A stretch of 64,000 bases of DNA from Maratus speciosus (GCA_963932465.1 OZ010786.1:272770411-272834410); one strand, 5' to 3'. Positions 34,401 through 45,415 are shown, counted from the stretch's first letter. A program made the numbers and translations. The notes: generated by a model from the sequence alone, not told the origin.

Positions 34401-37060
34401 CTTATCCTTAGAAAATATACATACATGAGATATTATCTACCATACATTCCATTTCCTTCCAGTATTAAGATTCTTTGTCTGGAAATCATCTCCGTCATCT
34501 TCAATTGAAACTTTTCTTCTCGTAACTTCAGTACCTCTTCGTCGTTTTTCTTTTAAAATTCACAGGAATACATATTTAAAATGTATCCTATTAAAAGTAT
34601 GTATACATGTAATAAATTTTCAGAATACTTCTTCTTTTTCTTCTTTAATTCGGAGTGGCACATATAGTTGACCGATCTTTTTAAACATATCAGTACATGA
34701 AATAAACGAAAACTTCAAATTATAAATTCAAACTCAAAATAAATTTAGTCCCTTACCCTTAGAAAGTATACATACATCAGATATTCTCTACCATACATTC
34801 CATTTTCTTCCAGTATTAAGATTCTTTGTCTGGAAATCATCTCCGTCATCTTCAATTGAAACTTTTCTTCTCGTAACTTCAGTACCACTTCGTCATTTTT
34901 CTTTTAAAATTCATAGGAATACATATTTAAAATGTATCCTATTAAAAGTATGTATACATGTAATAAACTTTCATAATACTTCTTCTTTTTCTTCTTTTAA
35001 TTCGGAGTGGCACATATAGTTGACCGATCTTTTTAAACATATCAGTACCTGAAATAAACGAAAATTTCAAATTATAAATTCAAACTCAAAATAAATTTAG
35101 TCCCATACCCTTAGAAAATATACATACATCAGAGATTCTCTACCATACATTCCATTTTCTTCCAGTATTAAGATTCTTTGTCTGGAAATCATCTCCGTCA
35201 TCTTCAATTGAAACTTTTCTTCTCGTAACTTCAGTACCACTTCGTCGTTTTTCTTTTAAAATTCACAGGAATACATATTTAAAATGTATCCTATTAAAAG
35301 TATGTATACATGTAATAAATTTTCAGAATACTTCTTCTTTTTCTTCTTTAATTCGGAGTGGCACATATAGTTGACCGATCTTTTTAAACATATCAGTACC
35401 TGAAATAAACGAAAACTTCAAATTATAAATTCAAACTCAAAATAAATTTAGTCTCTTATCCTTAGAAAATATACATACATGAGATATTATCTACCATACA
35501 TTCCATTTTCTTCCAGTATTAAGATTCTTTGTCTCGAAATCATCTCCGTCATCTTCAATTGAAACTTTTCTTCTCGTAACTTCAGTACCACTTCGTCGTT
35601 TTTCTTTTAAAATTCACAGGAATACATATTTAAAATGTATCCTATTAAAAATATGTATACATGTAATAAACTTTAAGAATACTTCTTCATTTTCTTCCTT
35701 TAATTCGGAGTGGCACATATCATTGACCAATCTTTTTAAACATATCAGTACCTGAAATAAACGAAAATTTCAAATTATAAATTCAAACTCAAAATAAATT
35801 TAGTCCCTTATCCTTAGAAAATATACATACATCAGATATTCTCTACCATACATTCCATTTTCTTCCAGTATTAAGATTCTTTGTCTCGAAATCATCTCCG
35901 TCATCTTCAATTTAAACTTTTCATCTCTTAACTTCACTACCACTTCGTCGTTTTCTTTTAAAATTCACAGAGATACATATTTTTAATATATCCTATTAAA
36001 AGTATGTATACCTGTAATAAACTTTCAGAATACTTCTTCTTTTTCTTCCTTTAATTCGGAGTGGCACATATAGTTGACCGATCTTTTTAAACATATCAGT
36101 ACCTGAAATAAACGAAAATTTCAAATTATAAATTTAAACTCAAAATAAATTTAGTCCCTTACCCTTAGAAAATATACATACCTCAGATATTCTCTACCAT
36201 ACATTCCATTTTCTTCCTGTATTAAGAATCTTTGTCTGGAAATCATCTCCGTCATCTTCAATTGAATCTTTTCTTCTCGTAACTTCAGTACCACTTCGTC
36301 GTTTTTCTTTTAAAATTCACAGGAATACGTATTTAAAATGTATCCTATTAAAAGTATGTATACATGTAATAAATTTTCAGAATACTTCTTCTTTTTCTTC
36401 TTTAATTCGGAGTGGCACATATAGTTGACCGATCTTATTAAACATATCAGTACCTGAAATAAACGAAAACTTCAAATTATAATTTCAAACTCAAAATAAA
36501 TTTAGTCCCTTATCCTTAGAAAATATACATACATCAGATATTATCTACCATACATTCCATTTTCTTCCAGTATTAAGATTCTTTGTCTCGAAATCATCTT
36601 CGTCATCTTCAATTGAAACTTTTCTTCTCGTAACTTCAGTACCACTTCGTCGTTTTTCTTTTAAAATTCACAGGGATACATATTTAAAATGTATCCTATT
36701 AAAAGTATGTATACATGTAATAAACTTTAAGAATACTTCTTCATTTTCTTCCTTTAATTCAGAGTGGCACATATCATTGACCAATCTTTTTAAACATATC
36801 AATACCTGAAATAAACGGAAATTTCAAATTATAAATTCAAACTTAAAATAAATTTAGTCCCCTGCCCTTAAATATATACATATCTCAGATATTCTCTACT
36901 ATACATTCCATATGATTCTTTGTTTCTGTCTCATCCTCAATTGAAAAATTTCACTTCTTAATTTCAGTACCACTTCATTGGTTTTTTTTGTTAATTCACA
37001 GGGATAAATATTTCTAATGTATCTTATTAAAAATATGTACACCTGTAACAAATTTTAATA

Positions 37061-37942
37061 CAGTCGGACATCTATTTAACGAAGTCGCTAAATCCCGAAA
37101 AAATTTCGTTATATGGAAAATTCGTTAAATAGAGTGTCACCCTTTAAAATACTTTAAACTACGTAAAACACATTTTAAGTCCATAAACCCTAAATATAAT
37201 TAAAAAAAGTAATTAGTCACACTTTTTTTATAAATTATATCTATTTGTTTTACTTATTTTACCCATTCAAAAGAAATCTGCAAGGGAAATAAGAATGAAA
37301 CAAAACATTGTCTGGAAATACATTGTATTTTCAGTTAAAAAAATAATTTTACATTAAAATCACGATTTTTTATTATGGTTGATAAGCTGTTTGGAGTAAT
37401 ACCAAATTTTAAAGCAGTATTCTTTTTCTTCATGCCTTTATCCACCTCATCAATAATATATTTTTTTTTCTGTGATACTCAAGCACTTTCGCTTTGACAT
37501 TTTCGAGCTACAAAACCGAAATTACCAACACGATTGATCATGATCAACAATCTAGAAAACGGGAAACTATAGTTTAAGGACACGGGCCAGCTCCATTGAG
37601 GGTTAAAAGGGGATATTGAAAGTTTGCTCTTCATGGATGGAAAGCAAAAAATCACAACTACTTTACTGTTCTCGGTGAGTTAGGTGCCTGGTAAGACCTG
37701 TTCATGGTCATTGATCATCATAAAATGTATGCAAAGAAAGAATAAGTTTGAAATGTCCAGTAATATTTTAAGAAATGGGAGAAAAAAATTTAGATCCCAA
37801 GAAAAAGTTCGTTAAATAGAGAATACAGGCTATTTGGAGGTTATTTTACGAAAAAATTTGCAAAATGTAAATGGCTCTAAGTAAAAGTTCGCAAAATAGA
37901 GAAATTCGCAAAATAGAGGTTCGTTAAATACAGGTCCGACTG
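37061..37942 (-). mobile_element. pogo/Tigger-like element inserted in the satellite edge, 882 bp
   Basis: The ends are CAGTCGGACATCTATTTAAC at 37061 and, reversed, CAGTCGGACCTGTATTTAAC at 37942, with TA on both outer sides. The subterminal TTCGTTAAATAG and TTCGCAAAATAG motifs repeat near both ends. Such CAGTCGNNNC ends with NTTAACGAA motifs are typical of pogo/Tigger elements. Removing it rejoins satellite sequence (ACAAATTTTAA-TA with TTACCTGATC). An internal deletion left only the start of the transposase. Confidence 0.85.
37330..37500 (-). pseudogene. pogo-like transposase N-terminal helix-turn-helix remnant
   Basis: The reverse strand reads MSKRKCLSITEKK, then after a frame change IIDEVDKGMKKKNTALKFGI and TPNSLSTIIKNRD. 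This is the psq/CENP-B N-terminal DNA-binding domain (KRK.LS..EK..II..VEKG.KK..IAK.FGI..STLS.I.KN). The catalytic DDE domain has been lost. The domain would bind the terminal repeats of its own element. About 50 residues are preserved. Confidence 0.8.
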
Positions 37943-37944
37943 TA

Positions 37945-38295
37945 TTACCTGATCATTTTCTGTAGTAAATTTCGAGAGCAACATATCTTTGACCTATCAT
38001 ATTAAGCATATGCATACCTGAAATAAACGAACAATTTAAATTATGAATGCACACACCAAAATAATTTAGTTCAAGGTAATATACATGTCAGATATACTTG
38101 AGGGTTCCTGATTCTGCGTTCGTGGTCATCTTCATCATCCTCACTTAAGATTCTAAATCTCTTAAGTTATTATTGTTTTTTTCTTCTAAAATTCACTAAG
38201 ATACATATTTCTAATGTATCGTTTTAAAAATATGCAAATGTGTAATAAAGCCTTATATTACTTCATCGTTTTCCTTCTTAAATGCGGAATGCTCT
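37945..38295 (+). repeat. Diverged satellite unit beyond the pogo-like insertion
   Basis: It contains the same succession as the 352 bp unit: GAGAGCAACATAT, TGACCTATCAT, ACCTGAAATAAACGAA, AATATACAT, TTCTAAAATTCAC and ATACATATTTCTAATGTATC. Divergence is high. It continues the array across the insertion. Confidence 0.85.
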
Positions 38296-38393
38296 TACTT
38301 ACTAGGTGTCCTTTCTGTAAATGATGTGGATTAAAAAATTTCATTGTCAGAAAAACCTTGTCTCATTCTTACTCCATTGTTAAAATAAACCGA

Positions 38394-38426
<33 letters not shown>

Positions 38427-39810
38427 GCAGATTTTCATTGTTATATGCGATTTGTTTGTTGCGAGAAAGTATTTTTTTATAATGAACAAATATTCATTGT
38501 TGGCATATCCATGTATGCAGGATTAATTCTGAAAATTACTGAAAGATTCCTTGCTTATAACTACAAATAAATCCATCTATTAGCTTATCAATTTTATACG
38601 GCATTTATTATTCACTCAAATAAATAATATGCTTAGTAGATCACAACAATTCATCCACATCAATAATACAATATATTTGTAAACTTAAATACTGGATTTC
38701 ATCTAGAATTCTTGCTCAAATCTTTTATTTGGCATTTAACGAATCTTCAACCTTCATGTTGAGATAAAAACTACGGAACTTCCTAAACCTAAACATCTCT
38801 TGATTTTATAGCTTTTATCCACGCTCCTCGTGTTGTACTTTTTATTTCACATAAGATTGTATATTCATTAAATAAACCCTTGAGTTAATCAAGTTGCATT
38901 GTTGAAAATATTTACAATCTCGCATGTATATCTGAAATAAACAAACATTTTGAATTACAAATTCAGCTCTAAAAAATGTATTTTATTAGGAAATATACAT
39001 AACTCCGGTATTCGTATGTACTCATGATTCTTCGTTTTGCAGTCATCCCTTTCATCCTGACATGAAATATTATTAATAATTATTACAGGTATGTATATTT
39101 CCTGAAAGTACTAAGCTTATTTTGAAAGGGTTTAAATTTATAATATAAATTAATAATCCGATATTAAATAATAATAATAAATATATTTAAATCCAACAAT
39201 AAGTATAGTATTGCAAAAATTTTCACGATTGTCATAATATAGTGTATAGTTAACCAATATTATCATTAATATCATTTAATACACAGCTACATTTCAGATT
39301 CTTGAAAAAAGTGCTGAATAAATTGCTCATTAGTAGAGTAATATTATTTATTCTGGTATGCAGCTTGCAGCATCTAAAATGAGAGGGAAAGGATCCTGTC
39401 GTATACTATCAAATGCTTGTCTCTCAAAAAAGAAAAAAACACTTCTTAGAACAATGTTTTTAATTTTGCGTCAAATAGCTGTAATTAAACTGTGCCAATT
39501 GGCAGTGGGTCCCTTTAGAGAACATTTACAAGTTTAATGTATGATACACTGCAGATAAATGTACTGTATATACAATCCTTATGAGAATTTATACAGTTAA
39601 TAACTGCGAAATTATATTCGAAAGCTTACCAGTTGGCAATAAATTTCTTGAAACAGAGCAAAAAAGTGTTTGTCCAGACATTATGAAGTAAAATATAAAA
39701 ATGTTTCCCTGGAGCTACATTTTTCCCTACCCACATACAAGTAAACTCTCTACAAAAAAGAAATATTCATTGTTGACATATCCATGTATATCTGAAATAA
39801 ACAAACATTT
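38296..39810 (+). repeat. Composite flank of the satellite with satellite fragments
   Basis: Segments here recur at 49907-50510. CATTGTCAGAAA with TTGTTAAAATAAACCGAATT and GCGATTTGTTTGTTG (38340-38465) matches 50400-50500. 39083-39760 (TTCCTGAAAGTACTAAGCTT onward, and ATTATGAAGTAAAATATAAA at 39684) matches 49907-50345. Satellite pieces lie at 38925-39085 and 39785-39810. Within it, 38394-38426 is an ATT microsatellite of 11 units. No gene is present. The arrangement suggests a longer composite unit of satellite plus spacer. Confidence 0.7.
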
Positions 39811-40046
39811 TTAACACGTTCACGCCGGCGCGGTGGGTCACACTCCATTGTCTCAGAGCTTCAAAGTCTCTGGCTATTTGGATAGCAGTATTTTAATACA
39901 GAAAATATTGTTTTATTTAATTAGAACAATTGGGCGATTTAAAGGAACAACATTTTCTCTAAAATAATAGTGGTGTGCAAAAAGCCGGAGACCTGACAAC
40001 TCTGAGACAGTCGAGTGTGACCCACCGCGCTGGCGTGAACTGTTAA
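39811..40046. mobile_element. TTAA-flanked MITE, piggyBac type, 236 bp
   Basis: Borders are TTAA-CACGTTCACGCCGGCGCG and, on the other side, CGCGCTGGCGTGAACTG-TTAA. Inverted ends extend through GTGGGTCACACTC and TGTCTCAGAG. The surrounding satellite fragment is continuous if one TTAA and the insert are removed (compare 38940-38975), which gives a clean empty site. Confidence 0.88.
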
Positions 40047-40167
40047 ATATAAATTCATCTCTAAAAAATGTATTTTATTATCCTTACATAACTCCTGTAT
40101 TCGTATTTACTAATTAATCTTGTTTTGCTGCCATCTCTTTCATTTTGAAATGAATTTTTATTAATAA
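40047..40167 (+). repeat. Satellite fragment interrupted by insertions
   Basis: AAATTCATCTCTAAAAAATG and ACATAACTCCTGTATTCGTA match 38960-39010. The continuation of this fragment lies at 44447-44465 and after 49906, separated by the 4.3 kb element and the Copia element. Confidence 0.7.
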
Positions 40168-41198
40168 CTAGCAGAACTACCCGGCTTCGCCCGTATCAAT
40201 TATAAGATACCTTGCATGTAAAATAATAAATTAAAATGAACAACTATAGCAATCACAATAACTCAGATTTGTCCATTCCGTCCACAAATCATTAAAATGG
40301 CAATTAGAAAACATACGTTATTGTCTCGTCACCATAATAAAATGTCAGAGTTTTAATATCCCAATGCCCGTTTTCTTCGGCTGGTGTAACAGAAAAATTT
40401 GTAATTTTCTAACAATACGAAAAACAAATCCACCAAATGGCATATCATATAGTGAAATTGTCGTTTGTATGGCGTATATCTACATTATAAATTAAAAAAA
40501 TGTCAGCGAGTAACGCTGACATCATACTGTTGATGGCAACGACCTAACAGACAAATTATTCCTTTACAGAAATTTTTCTTAACTTCTAAACAGCACACAA
40601 TTTAATTTTTTAAGCTGTCGAATAGAACAAAAATTCCCTTCAAATGAAATTTATTTGAAAATTGTATCTCAGTTTTTTTATTTTAATGGTTTTGAAAGTA
40701 ATTTTCAAACATGGATATTTTTAAATGTGCGTGCAACCCAACATAACCATTACGAAAGATGAACCCGTTTGCTCTTAATGCAATATTATGAAAAAAAGGC
40801 ATGTCTATGTGTAACTTTGTCATCATATTATTTGCGACAACAACCTAATCTATATACAAATTTTGATTTTAATACAATTTAACTGCTAAACATCGCACAT
40901 TCGATTGTTCCAACGTCTAATAGAAAACAAAAAAAAAACTTTCATTAATATTTGTTTGAAAAGTTTATGTTAATTTATAGATTTTTTATAGATTTTAAAG
41001 TGATGTTTTGAATATAAATATTTTTGAATATTATCATTATATCATGAATATTTATAATATTATATCATGAATATTTTTTAAATGCGCGTGCAATTACAAA
41101 TGATTAATTCAATTGCTCAAAAACGGTGAAAATAATTCAGTACTTGTTCGTTTTCGTGTAATATTTCATAACTAAATTGGTAAACAAAATTAAAACGC

Positions 41199-41223
41199 CA
41201 AAATAAAATAAAATAAAATAAAA
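41199..41223 (+). repeat. AAAAT microsatellite
   Basis: Five uninterrupted AAAAT-type units. Confidence 0.8.
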
Positions 41224-43080
41224 CACGAATTTAACAGATATCAAATCGAACTACGCAAAATAATCTATTATATATAGAAAATGCAAATGGGAATTTCGTT
41301 CCGGCTGCTTATAACTTGAGTTCTTTTGAATGGATTTCAATGCGACTATCAGTTTCTCAGGAAAGGTTTTAGTGTATAACATACTGTTTTATGTTGCTTA
41401 GTCATAGAATTACAGGGAAAAGTTTTATAATCATGTGAACCCGATTATGAAAGATCAGTATTTTAAAGAAAGATTTTTTTAATGGACTTCCTTGTAACTT
41501 GCATCGTTTCTTGGATACTTTTACACGGATGGTTTTAGAATATTGCATTTACGTCAGGCAGTCATATATCAAATTATGGAAGAAAGTTCAATAATCAGAT
41601 TAGGCCGATTATAAAAGATTAGCCTTTTTAAAAAGTTCTACTGGACAGATTATGATGGAATTTGCGCTGTTACTATGCACGCATTATTCTATAATGGTTT
41701 TAGTATATCCCATTTTGCTCTACATGTTTTGTTACAGATTTAGCTGAAAAGTTACTAATCAGTTGAACCCAATTCTGAATGATTAGCCTTTTAAAATGTT
41801 AGATAATTTTTCAGGGATAGTTTTATTATATTGCATATTGGACTATCATTCTTAAACCAAGTTCTACTGTAAATCATCAACTAAAAAATTTGGCCCTTAA
41901 CAACCGAAGTTTTGTCTTAAACATTAGAAAGTATAATAGCGCAGTGACGTTAGTAACTTTTTCATCTACAAGGAAGGATGTTTCGAATAAAAACCCATAT
42001 TGCATTAAAATGACGGATCAAATTCACTGATATATTCCATTTAATTCAAGATTCGTTTGCAGAAACCGACCAGCACAGCGAGCGAAATGTGGTACTCAGA
42101 TTATAAGGGAATTATACTGAAAATATTCACGATTAACTGCTAGCTATAATACGAAAGTACCAAAAATGCTTTTTCATATAGTTTTTGAGAAATCTAAAAT
42201 ATATACTAAATATATTAGTGTTTCAAATTAAAAACGATTTTTATTTATGTTCTGTTAATGTGCAATATATCAGGTACCTTTAAACACAGGTATCCTAAGA
42301 TTCATTGCCTATAATTTTTAAACAGAAACTCACACTAATCATAAAATCCAAATCCACAGCGATTAACATGAAAATGACGTCAATCTATGAAGCTTTGTTT
42401 TAAATGAGAAAGTTAACACTAAAAAAATAGTTTTTATGTTTTTCATTCAATTTAATATAAATCGTATAAAAGTAGATTTTATATTATGGTATTTGATGTA
42501 AATCGTAGAATGTTATCACTGCATTTAAAATATTAAAACTTTTATCTAAATGGTGTAATTAAAGAAACAACATTATAACGAAATAGGAAATAAATCATAG
42601 CAACCGGTTTTTAGAGCCATTTTGAGGCCATATTTATCAAAATTGACGTCATAATTTATTGAAAGTGGCGCCGTATTTATTGATTTGTGTCTCTGATCCT
42701 TTTTCTTGGAATAGTAAAGCCTATATTTTAGTGAAATTGTAATTTCAAATACATTAAATGGAGGCTTTAAGTTTTCTCAAAGCTTTGAATTTTTTATTTA
42801 AAATATGAGAAATGCGAATTTTCTGCTTAGAGAGACACCAATTTAAAAAATCTAACAATATATCGAGAGAGACTGAATTTGTATTGGGTTAAGAAAAAAA
42901 AAAACTACACGTGTTTGCCTTTTTTTAATTATTTGTGCCGTTTTTTAGTATGTGGCAACACAATAAAATAATTGAGATTCTCTCGCTGTATTTTTGTATT
43001 TTTGAAATCGACGTCATTCTAAACAGAAAATGCACATTTTTCACATATATATGTAAAACTCCAGAATAAAACATCATTAT

Positions 43081-43374
43081 GGTGTTATTACACGAGGGGT
43101 CATAGACGCTTCAGATTCCAGGCATCTCCATGTATTCCTATGGCTCCAGGGGAGTCGCTTGGAGAGCGAGCGTCTTTTTTCTGTCGGAGCATCTTTGACG
43201 CCCGAAACGAGGAGAGTCGCCAGTAACAGCCAATCAAACGCTTGGAAATCTGATAATAGAAAAGCCTTTTCCGGAACAGCCAATGAAATGCTTGGAAAAG
43301 ACGGACCGTGAGGCGGCTGTTGTCGCTAGACGCCTGGGATTCCAAGCGTCTTTGAGTCCTCGTGTAATAACACC
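43081..43374. mobile_element. MITE with GGTGTTATTACACGAGG ends, about 294 bp
   Basis: GGTGTTATTACACGAGG at the left and CCTCGTGTAATAACACC at the right are perfect inverted repeats of 17 bp. They continue imperfectly through CATAGACGCTT and AAGCGTCTTTG. It is GC-richer than its surroundings. The block AAAGCCTTTTCCGGAACAGC is shared with about 24513-24545, where a decayed relative sits. No coding capacity; the short reverse-strand frames are incidental. It is inserted in the 4.3 kb element. Confidence 0.85.
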
Positions 43375-43716
43375 ATTAGAAAGCAGTGTCAGTTAATCAG
43401 AAATTGACGTCATATCTAGCAAGCGATTTTTATTATTATTATCTTTTCCCTAAATTATTTTCTTGATATTGAAACGCCTGTATTAAAATAGATTTTTTAG
43501 CTTGAAAAACATTCAAATGAAGATATACTACGTCATTTAAACAAAAATTTAGTTAAAATTTTTATTTTATGTGGGGAAAATATGCATTTCTTGATTAGAA
43601 TGACAACAATTTCGAAAATGCAAAAATATATCGATTGACACTAGATTAATTTTCACACAATTATGCTAATTGGTAAACAAATCATATTAGATGTAAATTT
43701 CCAACTGGGCGAAAAA

Positions 43717-43791
43717 TGTGCGGACCAGGATTCGAACCCGGAACCTCCTGGCTGAAGCCGCCAGTGCTCTGCCATCTGAGCTATCCCGGAC
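43717..43791 (-). tRNA. tRNA-like gene, reverse copy
   Basis: On the reverse strand: acceptor GTCCGGG against TCCGCAC with one mismatch, D arm GCTC/GAGC, anticodon stem CTGGC/GCCAG perfect with loop GGCTTCA, and T arm CCGGG-TTCGAAT-CCTGG with the B box GGTTCGAATCC. With standard spacing the anticodon would read CTT (Lys), but position 33 is G instead of the near-universal U, and the variable loop has six bases. It is therefore probably a tRNA-derived element head, not a translating tRNA. Confidence 0.7.
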
Positions 43792-44006
43792 GATTCTGGT
43801 CGAACTTTCGCCCAGTTGGAAATTTACATCTAATATGATTTGTTTACCAATTAGCATAATTGTGTGAAAATTAATCTAGTGTAATTTCGTATCCAGCGAT
43901 TTCTGGAGTTCCATTACCTAAGATTTATTCTGTTGAGCTGAACCAGGTTTCAGACCAGATGCTGTAATCTTCAAGGTTAGCTGGGTGAAAAAGTTCGACC
44001 AGAATC

Positions 44007-44081
44007 GTCCGGGATAGCTCAGATGGCAGAGCACTGGCGGCTTCAGCTAGGAGGTTCCGGGTTCGAATCCTGGTCCGGACA
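44007..44081 (+). tRNA. tRNA-like gene, forward copy
   Basis: This has the same structure as the reverse copy. Its acceptor stem is better (GTCCGGG against TCCGGAC, one G-T pair); the anticodon stem has a G-T pair (CTGGC/GCTAG). The A and B boxes are intact (TAGCTCAGATGG and GGTTCGAATCC). G33 in the anticodon loop and a six-base variable region argue against a normal tRNA. It could still be transcribed by RNA polymerase III. Confidence 0.72.
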
Positions 44082-44465
44082 TTTTTCGCCCAGTTGGAAA
44101 TTTACATCTAATATATCGATTGAGTCTGAATTTTTATTAGCTTATAAAAAGAAAGTACTACGCGTGTTATCATTTTCTTTAAATTATTGCACTGTTTTTT
44201 AAGTTGTGGCAAGAGGAAAGAAATGATTGAATTATAAAATTAAATAAAAGAGATATTTCTACAATGTTAAATTATGGAAGGTAGTAGAAAAAAGGGATAA
44301 ATAGTGGTCTGGTAGTATTTTAAAGTAGACAGCGATCTTTTCCAAGTTCTAAAACGTATGTATATGAAGTTTCGTGCAAATCGCTCAAAAACTGAAGATT
44401 TGTATAATGGACATACATACAGAGAACGGCTTTTATATAGATAGATTATTACATGTATGGATATT

Positions 44466-44956
44466 TGTTAGAGAATTGCTCTTTTGTTTCAAGAACATTC
44501 CACCAGATGGCAGCATCAGACAATCTTTGTTGTTTTACTGGCACAGACCCTCAGAACAGTTAGTGTTTCTCCATGGCTCATAGCAGTTGTGCAGCAAAAT
44601 GCTGCTGGATTAAAAATCCAATAATATTCCAAAAGAATAATAATATTATACATTAAAAAACTGCAACAAACTAATATTTAATGCATAGTTCAAAGTATTT
44701 CTTTATATTTGTGTTTGTAAATAGTCTCAAGAATATTCATCTGTTTTGTTTTTATTGTGAAGTGTGATCAGTATTGTGTCCAGCATATTATTCTAGTGTA
44801 TTTAATCTTCAAATAAATGTTTTTTGTTCATCCTAAGAAGAATATATTTCTACTGAATAATACATCAAAACATAAAAGTAAAACTTTTAACTTTTTTATT
44901 GTTTAGTATTGAGGTATTTCGTATTCATGCCTTCCATATGGAATAACATTCCAACA
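44466..44956 (+). repeat. 5' LTR of the Copia element
   Basis: It starts TGTTAGAGAATTGCTC and ends AACATTCCAACA. It contains AATAAATG near 44813, a possible polyadenylation signal. The 3' end repeats TGTTGGAAT in inverted form relative to the start only weakly. Confidence 0.96.
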
Positions 44957-44976
44957 GTCGATTATGAGACTGAGGT
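44957..44976 (+). promoter_or_regulatory. Probable primer binding site
   Basis: GTCGATTATGAGACTGAGG directly follows the 5' LTR. It resembles the GGTTATGGGCCCAG sequence complementary to the anticodon region of initiator tRNA-Met, the half-tRNA priming known from Copia. The match is partial, so this is an inference. Confidence 0.4.
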
Positions 44977-45415
44977 TATCTCAGTTTTAAATATAATATT
45001 ATGAAAGAAGAAAATATAATATAATTAAATTCAAAGAAATAATTATTTTCTGAATGTTGATATTTTTCACAAGTGAATGATATAAAAGAAAATTCAAAGA
45101 ATTGTTCTTATTTTGAAATCAAAAGTATTCTGTATTGATAAGAAAAGAAATTATTTTGAATTTTATTTTGCCAGTTTCTTATTGAAATTTTATTATACAA
45201 GTTGAAAATGTAAATTTATGTTTTAAACAAACTATTGAACATTTAAGAACAGTTTTTCTGAAATCAAAAGTAACTTCAAAAATTGTTCTCAAGAATTTTA
45301 TTTTGTTCTTATTTCATCATTAGCATTATATTTCAGTTTATATGTGTTGGTTTGATACATTAATAAGATAAAAAGTTTTATTTTCTGTGAAATAAGCAAA
45401 TATTATTATGTCATA

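Larger units (their letters stand above)
26590..37058 (+). repeat. Satellite array, unit about 352 bp, about 25 copies
   Basis: The anchor AATTCGGAGTGGCACATAT recurs at 29371, 29723, 30074, 30426, 30778, 31130 and onward to 36756, a period of 351-352 bp. Twenty-one intervals lie between the first and last of these. More diverged units extend left to about 26590, across the Tc1 insertion, and right to 37058. Inner units are very similar; edge units (26.6 kb, 28.8 kb, 37 kb, 38 kb) are strongly diverged, the usual pattern of an array homogenised from its centre. Each unit carries a pyrimidine-rich box (TTCTTCTTTTTCTTCC) and GTATGTATACATGTAATAAA. No open frame is conserved between units. Confidence 0.95.
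43639..44110. mobile_element. Insertion carrying two opposed tRNA-like genes inside a hairpin, 472 bp
   Basis: The target ATATATCGATTGA (13 bp) is present on both sides, at 43626-43638 and 44111-44123. Inside, a 76 bp sequence (43639-43714) is matched by its reverse complement at 43806-43881, and a reverse-strand tRNA-like gene forms the loop. After about 110 bp of spacer, GTTCGACCAGAATC and a forward tRNA-like gene follow, and then a third 29 bp copy of the arm (TTTCGCCCAGTTGGAAATTT and the bases after it) ends the insert. The tRNA plus flanks is therefore an inverted duplication. The long target duplication suggests endonuclease-primed retroposition, but no poly-A or LINE tail is present. 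Confidence 0.8.
40168..44446 (+). mobile_element. 4.3 kb dispersed element built from internal tandem modules
   Basis: It starts CTAGCAGAACTACCCGGCTT and ends near ACGGCTTTTATATAGATAGA. The flanks (TTATTAATAA and TTATTACATG) rejoin the satellite spacer seen at 39060-39085, so the borders are fairly exact. A second copy of its first 1.3 kb is at 53602-54838. The interior has no coding region. It contains two units of about 300 bp (40500-41110), about four units of about 170 bp (41290-41900, each with a GGTTTTAG-TAT and a GATTA-CCTTTT box), and about four units of 260-400 bp, each with GACGTCA. The class is not recognised. The CCCGGCTTCGCCCG head with a TATATAGATA tail is a pattern I associate with dispersed arthropod repeats. 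Confidence 0.65.

Noticed and set aside
28740..37058. CRISPR-like regular array
   Set aside because: The unit is about 352 bp with no alternating spacer structure and the DNA is eukaryotic; it is a satellite.
43077..43345. Two reverse-strand frames of about 70-80 codons
   Set aside because: They coincide with a MITE with perfect 17 bp inverted ends; the GC content of the MITE keeps the frames open.
44007..44081. Selenocysteine or suppressor tRNA, if the loop is read as T-TCA-G
   Set aside because: That reading breaks the five-base anticodon stem. The stem CTGGC/GCCAG is unambiguous.
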